NCBI GenBank assembly: GCA_035939615.1
Contig: DASZFP010000016.1
Coordinates: 1 to 39,528, forward strand
Reading direction: 5' to 3'
Length of the DNA: 39,528 nt
Source of the DNA: VBCK01 sp035939615
GTDB lineage: Bacteria > Pseudomonadota > Gammaproteobacteria > Burkholderiales > Burkholderiaceae_F
The position numbers were made by a program, and so were the translations under genes. Under the pieces are notes generated by a model. That model searched no databases. It was not told where the DNA came from and saw only the letters and a list, made by a program, of their open reading frames with translations. Below are positions 1-9,177 of the stretch, in pieces. Numbering within the stretch: the stretch's first letter is position 1; every line of letters starts with the position of its first letter.

Positions 1-1
1 C

Positions 2-424
2 ATCCTGTCCAGTGGCACGGGCACTGCCGATGTGGAGCTCAACAAAAGCGCCCAGACTGCCACTTACACGCTGACCTATGATTCCAACCTGAGCTCGCCG
101 GTCCTGCAATCGCATATTCATTTCGGGAAGGTGCATGTGGCTGGCGGCGTCATGGTTTATTTTTGCGCGAATCCTCCCCTGGCGCCGCCCGCTGGGACGC
201 CCACCCCTCCGACCTGCCCGGCAAGTGGCGGGACGGTGACGGGGACGTGGACCGCGGCGAACGTCGTGGCGATCCCGGGTCAGAACGTGTTGGCGGGCAA
301 CTTTGACGCGCTCGTAGAGGCGCTCGAGTCCAATACCGCCTACGCCAATCTCCACACGATGAACTTCAAGGCTGGCGAGATTCGCGGCCAGATGCGTTCC
401 GAGGGCAAGGGGACCGACGACTAG
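2..424 (+). CDS. CHRD-domain protein, 5' end outside window
   Basis: The reading frame is open from the first bases of the window to a TAG stop, so the start and any signal peptide lie upstream. The visible part matches the CHRD domain (first described in chordin, common in bacterial exported proteins): an early G-T-G-T-A-D segment, a L-T-Y-D-S-N-L strand, a H-I-H-F-G motif, and the closing N-L-H-T-M-N-F-K-A-G-E-I-R-G-Q block that ends nearly all CHRD domains. The loop in the middle is rich in Pro, Gly and Thr and contains two Cys that could form a disulfide in the periplasm. No enzymatic role is known for the family; export is inferred from the family. A GTG at 32 could be read as a start, but it would cut into the domain, so a truncated longer gene is preferred. 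Confidence 0.8.
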   Translation: MLSSGTGTADVELNKSAQTATYTLTYDSNLSSPVLQSHIHFGKVHVAGGVMVYFCANPPLAPPAGTPTPPTCPASGGTVTGTWTAANVVAIPGQNVLAGNFDALVEALESNTAYANLHTMNFKAGEIRGQMRSEGKGTDD

Positions 425-818
425 GCCCGACATCGACCGTTGTCGAGCTCGCGCGGTCAAGCGACCGTCGTGGCTCGGGACTACGTGAGCCTTTTGCGCA
501 CATAGCAAGTCCTCCGCGACGCTCCTGACTCGCTCGCGAGGGTTCGCACGGAATTCTGCAGACCTGCCGCTGCCGCACTCTCGTCGGGGTTCACGCTGCC
601 CTTTCATAAATTTGGGGTCAAGGCCACGAGGCGAAGACTCAGTCCCCGTTTGCACGCGCTCCGTCGCAGCACATCGGGACCGGATTGAGAGGCCACCACC
701 GGATGATGGTCTCACGCCGTACGGACTGCCCATGACGGGGTATGGCGCGTCCGGTTTGTTTTGGTAAATCTATCGAGCCTTCCAGTGGAAATTCCTAGAA
801 CCAGGAGAGGAGCCGCTC
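425..818. other. Intergenic stretch with no supported gene
   Basis: About 390 bases between the CHRD gene and the secreted PKD protein. No open frame here looks like a protein and I see no convincing terminator hairpin after the CHRD stop. The last 60 bases become AT-richer (a TTGTTT followed by TAAATC around 757-773) and may hold the promoter of the next gene, but I cannot assign clear -35 and -10 boxes. Confidence 0.5.
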
Positions 819-2981
819 ATGCATGTCTGTCGGTTTGCCCTTCTAACGCTTGCTTCTTTTGCCTTCGCCGGTAACGCTGTGGCCAAGGACGCCGGTAATG
901 CCACGGATGCCATCAATCCGCATTCGCCCCGCTACGGTCACCCCTACCGACATGGAGTCCACCCGACGCTGGAAACCCACGAGAAAATGAAAGCCTGGGC
1001 AGCCGCCAACCGTGGTGTGGTGCGGCCGGCCGATGCGGACCACAAAGAGCATGGCAATGGTGGCGCGACGCAGCCGGCTGTCACTGCTGCCACTGGCCCG
1101 GAGACCCTGAGTTTCGGGGGCGGCGTCGATTCGATCGGCGTGACCAGCGGCGCGCCCAAGGTGTACCTGGTGTTTTGGGGTACGCAATGGGGCGGCGAGG
1201 GTACGAACGGCAGCGGCTACACGACATTCACGGGCGACCCGAGCAACGCTGCACCCTACATCCAGGCCTGGATCAAGGGTCTCGGTACCAACAGCGAACT
1301 TTGGTCGGGAGTGATGACTCAGTATTGCGATGGATCGCTGGTTGCGGTTGGCGCCACCTCCTGTCCGAGCGGGGCGCCGCACGTGGGCTATCCGAGCGGC
1401 GTGCTGGCCGGCATCTGGTATGACAATTCGTCCGCTGCGCCGTCGCAGGCCTCGGGCAACCAGCTGGCTGTCGAAGCCGTCAATGCGGCGGGACATTTCG
1501 GCAACACGACACAAGCTTCGAACCGCTATGTGCAGTACGTGATCCTGTCGCCGACCGGAACCCACCCCGACGGCTTCAACACTCCGAACGGCGGTTTCTG
1601 CGCCTGGCATGACTACAACGGTGACACCACGCTGAGCGGCGGCGGCGCGGCATCCTCACCCTACGGCGATATCGCCTTCACCAACATGCCCTATGTGGCC
1701 GACCTGGGTGCCAGTTGCGGTGCGAACTTCGTCAGCAACTCGCTCGATGGCTACTCCATCGTGGGTGGCCACGAATACGCCGAAACGCTCACCGACCAGA
1801 ATCCGGCGGGCGGATGGGTCAACAACACCGGCTCTTCGTTCACCGGACAGGAGAATGGGGACGAATGCGCTTGGATCAGCTCCGGCCAAGGCGCCGCGGC
1901 ATTGGTGGCCTTCTCCACCGGTTCGTTCGCGATGCAAAGCACCTGGTCGAATGACACCAATCGCTGCGACATCTCGCACCCCATCGTGAGCGGCAGCGGC
2001 GGCACGCCGACGGCGAATTTCACTTTCAGTGCCAGTGGCCTGACCGTCACATTCACCGACACCTCCACGGATGCGGGCGGGACCATCGGCAGCCATTCGT
2101 GGACCTTCGGTGATGGCGGCACCTCGACCGCCGTCAATCCAACCCACACGTACACGGCGGGCGGAACCTATTCCGTCACCGAAACCGTCACCGACAGCGG
2201 CAACGGCTCCAACAGCCGCAAGACCAGCGACGTCACCGTCAGCGCGAGCGGCGGCACGCCCGTTGCAAACTTCACTTACACGATCAGCGGGCTGACGGTT
2301 AACTTCACCGATACGTCCACCGACTCGGGCGGCTCGATCGGGCAGCACAGCTGGAACTTTGGCGACGGAAGCACTTCGGCCGTGGCAAACCCCGCCCACA
2401 CCTATGCCAGCGCCGGCACCTACAGCGTCAGCGAGAAGGTCACCGACAGCGTCAGCAACGTGTCCAGTACCAAGACCGTGAGTATCACGGTGAGCGCGAG
2501 CACGAGCACCCAGCTGATCGTCAACGGTGGCTTCGAAACCGGGATGGCGACGCCCTGGTCGCTGACTGCGGGGGTACTGTGCAGCAACAGCTCCTGCGCG
2601 GGCGAGACCGCGCACAGCGGTTCGTGGTTTGCCTGGCTGGACGGCTACGGCTTCACGCATACCGACACCGCCACGCAAAAGGTATCGATCCCGGCCGGCA
2701 AGACGACTGCCACACTGGCCTTCTACCTGCACATCGATACGCAGGAAGTCGGCACGATCGCCTACGACACGTTGAGGGTGCAGGTGCTGAACAGCTCCGG
2801 CACCGTACTGGCGACACTGGCCACTTACTCCAACGTGAATGCCGCGTCGGGTTATTCGCTGAAGAGCCTGAACATGAATGCTTACATCGGGCAAACGGTT
2901 CAGATCAGGTTCCTCGGCCACGAGGATTCGTCGCTCGCAACATCGTTCGTGATCGATGACGTCACCCTGACCGTGCAGTAG
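819..2981 (+). CDS. Secreted H-E-x-x-E protein with two PKD domains, putative peptidase
   Basis: A 720-residue exported protein. Residues 1-22 form a signal peptide ending in A-V-A before K-D. A pro-like segment rich in His and Pro follows, then a globular part of about 270 residues beginning near the S-G-A-P-K-V-Y-L-V-F-W-G motif. This part contains G-G-H-E-Y-A-E-T-L-T-D (His318, Glu319, Glu322) and, further on, D-E-C-A-W, an arrangement seen in uncharacterised secreted proteins of Actinobacteria and Acidobacteria and reminiscent of a zinc site. Two PKD domains follow (about 397-476 and 479-560), each with the W-x-F-G-D-G core, then a C-terminal jelly-roll-like domain (about 567-720) starting N-G-G-F-E-T-G, of the kind attached to secreted proteases and glycosidases. 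AGGAGAGG at 803-810 supports the ATG at 819. Export and the beta domains are clear; peptidase activity is only an inference from the H-E-x-x-E motif. Confidence 0.72.
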   Translation: MHVCRFALLTLASFAFAGNAVAKDAGNATDAINPHSPRYGHPYRHGVHPTLETHEKMKAWAAANRGVVRPADADHKEHGNGGATQPAVTAATGPETLSFGGGVDSIGVTSGAPKVYLVFWGTQWGGEGTNGSGYTTFTGDPSNAAPYIQAWIKGLGTNSELWSGVMTQYCDGSLVAVGATSCPSGAPHVGYPSGVLAGIWYDNSSAAPSQASGNQLAVEAVNAAGHFGNTTQASNRYVQYVILSPTGTHPDGFNTPNGGFCAWHDYNGDTTLSGGGAASSPYGDIAFTNMPYVADLGASCGANFVSNSLDGYSIVGGHEYAETLTDQNPAGGWVNNTGSSFTGQENGDECAWISSGQGAAALVAFSTGSFAMQSTWSNDTNRCDISHPIVSGSGGTPTANFTFSASGLTVTFTDTSTDAGGTIGSHSWTFGDGGTSTAVNPTHTYTAGGTYSVTETVTDSGNGSNSRKTSDVTVSASGGTPVANFTYTISGLTVNFTDTSTDSGGSIGQHSWNFGDGSTSAVANPAHTYASAGTYSVSEKVTDSVSNVSSTKTVSITVSASTSTQLIVNGGFETGMATPWSLTAGVLCSNSSCAGETAHSGSWFAWLDGYGFTHTDTATQKVSIPAGKTTATLAFYLHIDTQEVGTIAYDTLRVQVLNSSGTVLATLATYSNVNAASGYSLKSLNMNAYIGQTVQIRFLGHEDSSLATSFVIDDVTLTVQ

Positions 2982-2989
2982 ATCGAGTC

Positions 2990-3445
2990 ATGCCCTTCGG
3001 CAGCCTGCCGGCGCGACGCAAGTTCGTCGTGCAGGCTGCCGGTGCTTCGCTGCTCGCGCTGCTGCCGCTGAGGGCAGGGGTCGCGGCCGAATATCAGCCG
3101 CCTGGATCGGAACCGGGCCCGGCGCCGCCGCGACGGCCGCGGGTCGCGCAACCGCGGATCGAGCTTGCGCCAGCTGCGATCGAAGTCGCTCCTGGCTCGC
3201 GCGTGCAGTTCATTGCCCGTGCGTCTGGTGGAGAGGCGATCCTATTTTCGGTGAATTGGTCGATCCGTGAGGGCACGGCCGGAGGAACGATCGTGCCGGC
3301 GAGCAAGCGCCAGGCCGACGGCAGCTGCACGGCGGAGTATCAGGCGCCCACCGTCGGCAGCGGTCCCTTCCATGTGATCGCCACACTGCGCGAATTCCCG
3401 GCGGCGGTGGCAGAGGCCAGCGTACAAGTGCGGGCGCCGCGGTGA
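2990..3445 (+). CDS. Small exported Ig-like protein
   Basis: A 151-residue protein starting 8 bases after the stop of the PKD protein, so probably cotranscribed with it. The N-terminus carries an A-R-R-K-F-V sequence followed by a hydrophobic stretch and A-V-A-A-E (G-V-A-A), which fits a signal peptide and possibly a twin-arginine one. After a Pro/Arg-rich linker (about 33-55) comes a single domain of about 95 residues with alternating strands (I-E-V-A-P-G-S-R-V-Q-F, V-N-W-S-I, F-H-V-I-A-T-L) typical of bacterial Ig-like folds. No catalytic motif is visible. It may be an accessory or binding partner of the upstream secreted protein; that is inference from position only. Confidence 0.6.
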   Translation: MPFGSLPARRKFVVQAAGASLLALLPLRAGVAAEYQPPGSEPGPAPPRRPRVAQPRIELAPAAIEVAPGSRVQFIARASGGEAILFSVNWSIREGTAGGTIVPASKRQADGSCTAEYQAPTVGSGPFHVIATLREFPAAVAEASVQVRAPR

Positions 3446-3570
3446 GCAAGATTTCCAGTGGGTAGCGCGTTATCGACCGCCTCCGTACCTCTCGATCATC
3501 GCAATCAGCTGTCGTGCCTCACCCTTCGTCGAGTTCCGCAACAAGCCGTGGACCGACCACCGGCGTCGCG

Positions 3571-5877
3571 TCACTCCGCAAAGTGGTAAGAGATCCCGAC
3601 CCAGGCTCCCCTTGGAGCTCCGATCGACCTGAACTGCTCCGGCGTCCACCTCGCAGGGTTCGGATCGAAGGCGTGGCCCGGCAGGTGAAACGCGTTGGCG
3701 CTTAGAACGCCGTACGACGAGTAGAGCCGGTCGAACAGGTTATCGACCTTCGCGAAGAGTTCCAGCCTTTGGGTTAGCTTGACCTGCCCGTTCAAATTCA
3801 CGACAGCGAAGCCGGGCACCGGGCCATGCACATCCGCGTTGTTCTCGTCACCCCGCGGGAAAGTCGAAGACTGAGCGATTACGTTCAGGCTGGCGCTCCA
3901 GCGCGCGCTCGGTGCGTACTCCAGATCGAGTTTGGCGACCTGAAGGGGGATTCCCGGCAGGCGGTTTCCCGGCTGCACCCGGATGTCGGCGCAGGTCTGG
4001 CAGGCCAGGGGCTGCGCGGTCGAGTTGTCAGGGCTGTTCAGAGTCAGCGGGGTCCGGTAGGTAGCCTGAATGTAGGCGTAGTTGATGCGCCAGGTGATCG
4101 GCTTCAGGACACCATTGAGCCCAAGCTCGATGCCCTGGCGGCGTGTCTGGCCGACGTTTTGGAAGTATCCCGTGCTCGTGCCGCCACCCCCGCTGCTGAT
4201 GAACTGGATATCGTCGTCCAGCAGGCTTCGGTAGATCGCCGAAGACCAGGAGACCTTTCCTAGGCTTCCGCGCGCGCCGAACTCCGCGGTCTTTGAGACC
4301 ACGGGCTTGAGCGCCGGGTCGGCGGTAAACGCGTTCGGGAGGCTGCAGGGAGCGCTCGGATCGGCGCAGGTCAGTTCCACTGGCGTCGGCACTCGCATGC
4401 CTTCGTTGTAGGACACATAGGCCGTTACGGAAGGGACCGGCGTGAAATTCAGCCCGACCGCAGGGTTGAACCTCCCGAAGCCGTGATCGCCGTTCAGTGC
4501 GGTACCGAGCTGGTCCCGCAGGTGCAGGATCGCACGGTTGAAACGGCCCGCCAGCGTCAGGGCGAGCGACTGGGTGATTTCGAACAGATCCGTGGCGTAC
4601 AGGCCCAGGCTGTCGTCGGTCGAATGTAGACTGGTTTGCAGCCGGATGGGCTGGGACGAAAAGGTGCTGCGGTCGGGCGCGACGGGCGCATCTTGATTGA
4701 ATTGCCTGAAGTCGATTGTGCCGTGGTCGATCGCCGCCCCGACCGTTGCGTTGTTGCGATGCCCGAAAAGGTCCGAAATTCCGTTGTACTGCAGCGACAG
4801 GCCGTCGCGGTCCTGGTCGATGCCGTTGGTGATGTTGTTGGCCGGAAAATTGCCGGGTGCGAGCGGCAGCGTGGGATCGAAGTTGTTGTTCACGTTGTTG
4901 TTGAATATCGACGAGCGCACGGAGCGGAAGTAGACATCGGCCGACAAGACCTGCCGCGCGGTCAGCGCATGCGAGGCCTGCAGGTTGGCGAACCACAGCT
5001 TGTTCCGCTGCCAATCGGGATACGAGTAGATCTGGCGCGGGTTGCCGAGAAACGACAGCGGAATGGTCTGATTACCTTCCGCGTAGTTGTCGGCGTAGGT
5101 GAGGCTTCCGTCGATGTCGGTGTCCTCGGTCTGGTAGCCGAGCTTGGAGAAGACCTGCCTCAGGCGCGACGGATTGTGCTGGGCCCAGCCATTGTCGTTG
5201 GTGACGCGGCCCGCAACGAAGTACTCGGCCTGCGTGCCGTGCCCGCCCGAGGAAATTTCGGCCGTCCTGCGACTCCAGGAGCCGTCCTCGACCGAAGCGG
5301 TCGTACCAGGAAATTCGAAGCCGCTCTTGGTCGACACGGCGAGGGCGCCGCCAAGGGTGTTCAGGCCAAACACCGGATTCGATCCTGGGATGACCGTAAT
5401 GCGGGAGATGGCAGCCGGCGGGATCAGGTCCCAGTTGACGGTATCGCCGAAGGCTTCGTTCACGCGCACGCCATCCACAAAGACGGAAATGCCCTGAGGC
5501 GTGCCCAAAATTGGTGAGGCGGTGAAGCCACGGAAGTTCACGTCGGCCTGCAGGGGACCGCCCTGTGTGTCGTTGATGTTCACGCTGCCGAGGTTGCGCT
5601 CCAGCGCCTCCGACGAATCCATCGGATGCGACTTCTCGATCTGCTTGGCGCCGATCGTCTGTATGTTGGCAGGCACCTGATTGATGTTGACTCCAAGTCC
5701 GGGCAGCGGCGCCGGCGCGATCACCTCCAGGGTCGGGATCTCGTTCGTCACCGGCTGAGCGGTCTGCTCGGCAAGCGTCGTATCCTGTGCGTGGGCCGTG
5801 AGCGAAAGCGCTCCGGCCGCGAAGGCGCCCGCGCAAAAACGTGGAAAATGGCTCCAAACGCTTCTCGAGGCCTTCAT
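3571..5877 (-). CDS. TonB-dependent outer-membrane receptor
   Basis: A 768-residue receptor that would take up a bulky ligand such as a siderophore, haem or another cofactor across the outer membrane using TonB energy. Residues 1-30 are a signal peptide ending A-H-A before Q-D. A TonB-box-like T-L-E-V-I-A-P lies at 49-55, followed by a plug domain (about 62-185) with the typical V-N-F-R-G-F and G-G-A-L-A-V elements, then a 22-strand barrel. The C-terminus is W-V-G-I-S-Y-H-F followed by two extra residues, A-E, instead of ending on the aromatic residue that usually closes the barrel. The frame is open further upstream, but the ATG at 5877 is preceded by GGGAGAGG and begins the signal peptide. 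It is divergent from the histidine kinase gene (188-base spacer), so the two-component system could control it. The substrate cannot be read from sequence. Confidence 0.9.
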   Translation of the reverse strand: MKASRSVWSHFPRFCAGAFAAGALSLTAHAQDTTLAEQTAQPVTNEIPTLEVIAPAPLPGLGVNINQVPANIQTIGAKQIEKSHPMDSSEALERNLGSVNINDTQGGPLQADVNFRGFTASPILGTPQGISVFVDGVRVNEAFGDTVNWDLIPPAAISRITVIPGSNPVFGLNTLGGALAVSTKSGFEFPGTTASVEDGSWSRRTAEISSGGHGTQAEYFVAGRVTNDNGWAQHNPSRLRQVFSKLGYQTEDTDIDGSLTYADNYAEGNQTIPLSFLGNPRQIYSYPDWQRNKLWFANLQASHALTARQVLSADVYFRSVRSSIFNNNVNNNFDPTLPLAPGNFPANNITNGIDQDRDGLSLQYNGISDLFGHRNNATVGAAIDHGTIDFRQFNQDAPVAPDRSTFSSQPIRLQTSLHSTDDSLGLYATDLFEITQSLALTLAGRFNRAILHLRDQLGTALNGDHGFGRFNPAVGLNFTPVPSVTAYVSYNEGMRVPTPVELTCADPSAPCSLPNAFTADPALKPVVSKTAEFGARGSLGKVSWSSAIYRSLLDDDIQFISSGGGGTSTGYFQNVGQTRRQGIELGLNGVLKPITWRINYAYIQATYRTPLTLNSPDNSTAQPLACQTCADIRVQPGNRLPGIPLQVAKLDLEYAPSARWSASLNVIAQSSTFPRGDENNADVHGPVPGFAVVNLNGQVKLTQRLELFAKVDNLFDRLYSSYGVLSANAFHLPGHAFDPNPARWTPEQFRSIGAPRGAWVGISYHFAE

Positions 5878-6065
5878 ACGGAATCCTCTCCCGCGATGCT
5901 CTTTCGTTCTTATCGTCTTTGCGCGCCGCCAGCAATGCTCCGTAACGCGCCATCGCTGTCCGGAGCTCTGGGAGGCAAGCAAAACCCCGGCCGGACCGCA
6001 GCGGCGCTCGAAGTGTCCCATCAGGGCCTCGGGAGTTTTTCCCGAAATCGATTAACGGCCTCGAA

Positions 6066-7019
6066 ATGAATCGTTCCGTGAGCCGCGCGCAACGGGATCT
6101 GCTGGTCGTCGGGCTACTTACTGCGGCCTTCGCGCTGCTGTCGGTGAAACTCGATCTGAGTGAAGGCCTCTTCCGATGGACACATGCCCGTGAATGGCTG
6201 CAGCTCGACGAGCTTCCACAGATTCTGCTGGTGTTGGCGGGACTTCTGTTCTGGTTCGCATGGCGGCGCATGCAGGAGTTGAAGGACGAACTCGACCGGC
6301 GCACGACGGCGGAAGCCGGGCTTGCCGCGGCGCTCGCGGAAAACCGCCGCCTGGGTCGTCAAGCCGTCGAGCTGCAGGAGTCCGAGCGTCGAGCCCTCGC
6401 GCGTGAAATGCACGACGAGCTGGGCCAGTATCTGGTCGCCATTCGGATGGACGCAACCACCATCCGCGATGGTGCTGGTTCGAATCGCGAAAACGTATGC
6501 GCCGCCGCCGCCATGATCGTTGCCCACGTCGACCATGCACAATCGGCGGTGCGAGACATCATCGGACGGCTTCGGCCAGCGGGCCTGGACGAACTCGGGC
6601 TGGCCGCAGCTCTGGAGAATTGCGTCGAAGAATGGCGCCGGCGCCTGGCCGGGGTCGACGTGGAGTTTCTCGTCCAGGGCGAACTGGACAACCTCGGCGA
6701 GGACATCAGCCTGGCGTTATACCGATTGACGCAGGAGTCGCTCACCAATGCCTCCCGTCACGCCGCCGCCGCCCGGATGCGGATCGTGCTCAGCGAGGAT
6801 CACGAACCGGCCGGGGTTGGGACGATTACGTTTGTCGCGGAGGACGATGGCCGCGGGACCACGTTGCCTCCGAATGGCCGCGGTTTCGGCCTTGCCGGAA
6901 TGCGTGAACGGGTTCAGTCACTCGGTGGCATGTTCGTGGTCGACAGCGGCCCCGGAGCAGGCTTCAGGCTGCGGGCAACGATCCCGCGCGTTCCCGGCAA
7001 GATCGCTGACGAGAGCTGA
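6066..7019 (+). CDS. NarL/DegS-type sensor histidine kinase
   Basis: A 317-residue membrane-bound kinase. Two hydrophobic segments (about 11-30 and 51-67) enclose a short periplasmic loop of roughly 20 residues, too small for a classical sensor domain. A short coiled coil leads into a HisKA_3 dimerisation domain with the phosphoacceptor His116 in A-R-E-M-H-D-E-L-G-Q. The conserved L-R-P-x-x-L-D-E-L-G-L motif follows, then an HATPase_c domain with D-D-G-R-G and G-F-G-L-A-G-M-R-E-R. It is followed after 5 bases by the response regulator, so the two form an operon and a cognate pair. The ATG at 6066 has no strong ribosome binding site but is the first start in frame. The signal is unknown; with so little periplasmic sequence, sensing within the membrane or through a partner is plausible. 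Confidence 0.9.
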   Translation: MNRSVSRAQRDLLVVGLLTAAFALLSVKLDLSEGLFRWTHAREWLQLDELPQILLVLAGLLFWFAWRRMQELKDELDRRTTAEAGLAAALAENRRLGRQAVELQESERRALAREMHDELGQYLVAIRMDATTIRDGAGSNRENVCAAAAMIVAHVDHAQSAVRDIIGRLRPAGLDELGLAAALENCVEEWRRRLAGVDVEFLVQGELDNLGEDISLALYRLTQESLTNASRHAAAARMRIVLSEDHEPAGVGTITFVAEDDGRGTTLPPNGRGFGLAGMRERVQSLGGMFVVDSGPGAGFRLRATIPRVPGKIADES

Positions 7020-7024
7020 AACCG

Positions 7025-7675
7025 ATGACGCTGACCGTCCTGCTGGTCGACGATCACAAGGTTGTGCGGGAAGGCTACCGGCGCCTGCTCGAGCGCGACA
7101 CGTCGTTATCGATCGTCGCCGAGGCCGGCACTGCGGCCTCGGCCTATCGAGCGTTCTGCGAATTTCATCCCGAGGTCGTCGTCCTGGATATCGCCATGCC
7201 GGGCGCCAGCGGCATGGATGCAATGCGCCGCATACTGGCGCGCGACGCTGCCGCCCGAATTGTCGTGTGCAGCATGTACGAGGACCCCATTTACATAGAG
7301 CGCTCGCTGGATAACGGTGCCAGCGGTTATGTGACGAAGGCAGCTGCCGCAGAGGTGCTCGCAGCGGCAATCAGGGCAGTGGGCCAAGGCCAACGTTACC
7401 TGAGCCCGGACGCTGCTGCAGCCCTGGCGGGTTGGCAAAAACGCCGGCGCAATGCACTCGCCACACTCGGCGCGCGGGAGATGGAGGTGCTGCGTCAGCT
7501 CGTTCGGGGAGCCTCACTGGTGGAAATCGCTTCGGCGATGAATTTGAGCGAAAAGACGGTGGCCAATTACCAGACGCTGATCCGACAGAAACTGGGCGTG
7601 CGCAATGCCGCCCAGTTGGTGCACGCCGCCGCAGGATTCGGCATCGGTAGTGAGAGCGGGCGGCAGGCGCGCTAA
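7025..7675 (+). CDS. NarL/FixJ-family response regulator
   Basis: A 216-residue DNA-binding response regulator. The receiver domain (1-118) has the acidic pair Asp9/Asp10, the phosphorylated Asp55 in V-V-V-L-D-I-A-M-P-G, Ser83 at the switch position and Lys105 in G-Y-V-T-K. The LuxR-type helix-turn-helix (about 147-205) contains the conserved A-R-E-M-E-V-L-R-Q-L and L-S-E-K-T-V-A-N-Y recognition region. Its gene starts 5 bases after the kinase stop, so it is the partner of that kinase. Its TAA stop overlaps by four bases the stop of the convergent GAF-PAS-LuxR gene (shared CTAA at 7672-7675), leaving no room for a terminator between them. Target genes are unknown; the divergent receptor gene is the nearest candidate. 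Confidence 0.93.
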   Translation: MTLTVLLVDDHKVVREGYRRLLERDTSLSIVAEAGTAASAYRAFCEFHPEVVVLDIAMPGASGMDAMRRILARDAAARIVVCSMYEDPIYIERSLDNGASGYVTKAAAAEVLAAAIRAVGQGQRYLSPDAAAALAGWQKRRRNALATLGAREMEVLRQLVRGASLVEIASAMNLSEKTVANYQTLIRQKLGVRNAAQLVHAAAGFGIGSESGRQAR

Positions 7676-9006
7676 TCGATCGAGCTCATTCCATTGCGAA
7701 TCGCGAATTTGACCAGCGCAACCAGGTCTTCGAGCTGCAGCTTCTCCATCAGTCGGGAGCGATACGTCTCGACGGTTCTTGGCGACAGATGCATCAGCGC
7801 CGCGACCTCGACGTTCGACTTGCCTGCGGTGATCAACCGTATGATCGAGCGCTCGTTGGCTGTGAGCGATTCGATTGCCTGGCGTTCAGCGATGAGTCTT
7901 TGGTTCTGAAGAATGCTCCTCTCGGCCACAACTTCGCCAGGCGGCGATTTCCCCGCCACGCCCCTCCACGTTGCGGCTGCAAGCTCGTCGCCTGCCGAAC
8001 CTTCGTTCCCATCGCCGGGCGCCGCCGTGTTCAGCAGCCCATCAATGCGGTGCGCCTCAGCCGCAAAGAAAGCCTGGTTTCGCCGCAGCGTGTCTTCGGC
8101 CTGTTTCCGCTCTTCAATGTCGGTGCTCGTTCCGTACCACTTGACGATGTTTCCCTGCTCATCGCGAAGCGGCACGGTCCGGATCAGGAACCAGCGATAT
8201 TGGCCGTCAGCGCGGCGCAATCGCATTTCATCCTCGTACGGCTCCCCGGCCGGCATCGCTGCGCGCCACTTCTCCAAGACTCTTGGAGCGTCGCCGGGAT
8301 GGATCACGCTCGTCGGCGCCTCAAGATACTGGTGCAAAGAAACGCCTGCATAGTCCAACCAGCGCTGGTTCAGGAAATCGACGGTGCCGTCAGGCAGAAC
8401 GCTCCAGGCCATCGTGGGAATCGTGTTGATGACAAGACGAAGGCGGTCCTCACTCTTGCGAAGTGCATCTTCAGTGCGCTTGGCTTCGATCGCCACGCGC
8501 GCCATCTGCACTGCCATGTCGATCAGTTGAATATGCTGTGCAGACGGCAGGCGCGGTTTGGTGTAATACATGGCGAAGGTTCCGAGAACCGCGTTATCGT
8601 CCGATAAAATCGGCGTGGACCAGATCGCGCGCAGGCCATTGCGGACGGCGATGTGGCCAGCGTCCTTCCAGAGCGGGTCGTTTTTGGTGTCTCGCGTATA
8701 TACCGGCTCGCGGCGAAAAGCGGCCGTGCCGCACGAGGCCATGCTGGGCGCTATTCGAAGGAACGCTTCGATGTTCCGCTTGTAATCTTCCGGAATGTTC
8801 GGGGCTGCGACAAAATGGAGATTGTGCCCATCGGAATCCACCAGCAACACTGCGCAGCGCATGTCTGGAGTCTGATCCTCGATCAGCTTGACCAGTGTCT
8901 CGAAGATTTCGGCAAGGGACGCCCTGTTCGCAACACGTTCGAGGACCCGGCGCTGGCATTCCAGAAGCTCAGACCAGGCCTGCCGCTCGATGGATTCTTG
9001 CGTCAC
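7672..9006 (-). CDS. GAF-PAS-LuxR sensor/transcription regulator
   Basis: A 444-residue single-chain regulator with no kinase domain. A GAF domain (about 25-175, with A-V-L-L-V-D-S-D-G and I-W-S-T-P-I-L-S) is followed by a PAS/PAC module (about 185-310, ending W-Y-G-T-S-T-D-I-E-E-R-K), a variable linker, and a LuxR-type helix-turn-helix (about 378-440) with L-T-A-N-E-R-S-I-I-R-L and L-S-P-R-T-V-E-T-Y. This suggests direct coupling of a small-molecule or redox signal to DNA binding. The start is GTG at 9006; AGGAG at 9014-9018, seven bases upstream, supports it. It lies tail to tail with the kinase/regulator pair, a setting that suggests a shared regulatory task, although this is inference. 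The HTH resembles that of the neighbouring response regulator in family but not closely in sequence. Confidence 0.87.
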   Translation of the reverse strand: MTQESIERQAWSELLECQRRVLERVANRASLAEIFETLVKLIEDQTPDMRCAVLLVDSDGHNLHFVAAPNIPEDYKRNIEAFLRIAPSMASCGTAAFRREPVYTRDTKNDPLWKDAGHIAVRNGLRAIWSTPILSDDNAVLGTFAMYYTKPRLPSAQHIQLIDMAVQMARVAIEAKRTEDALRKSEDRLRLVINTIPTMAWSVLPDGTVDFLNQRWLDYAGVSLHQYLEAPTSVIHPGDAPRVLEKWRAAMPAGEPYEDEMRLRRADGQYRWFLIRTVPLRDEQGNIVKWYGTSTDIEERKQAEDTLRRNQAFFAAEAHRIDGLLNTAAPGDGNEGSAGDELAAATWRGVAGKSPPGEVVAERSILQNQRLIAERQAIESLTANERSIIRLITAGKSNVEVAALMHLSPRTVETYRSRLMEKLQLEDLVALVKFAIRNGMSSID

Positions 9007-9177
9007 TTGCGAGCTCCTGGTCGAGCGTCGATCCCGTTGCGCGCCAGCAGCAGCGTGCCCATTGCCTTGGTCCGACGTGCAGCATCAAGATCGCCTCCGG
9101 CAATAATCTGTTCATCGGCAACGGCTTCAATGCGCAAGGAAGCTTCACGCACGTTGGGCTGCAATGATGGGACGGGT

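Noticed and set aside
604..622. An AATTTGGGGTCA-like sequence resembling flanks of REP-type elements
   Set aside because: Only a single copy with no inverted partner or transposase gene nearby, so chance similarity cannot be excluded.
1980..2500. Tandem DNA repeat in the secreted protein gene
   Set aside because: The similarity reflects two diverged PKD domains in tandem; it is explained by domain duplication and is not a recent DNA repeat.
9007..9177. A + strand frame ending with S-G-N-N-L-F-I-G-N-G-F-N-A-Q-G-S-F in the gap before the DUF427 gene
   Set aside because: The short peptide looks like the end of an exported beta-rich protein, but the frame upstream is antisense to the GAF domain and no start fits. 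It could be a gene remnant; there is too little to support it.
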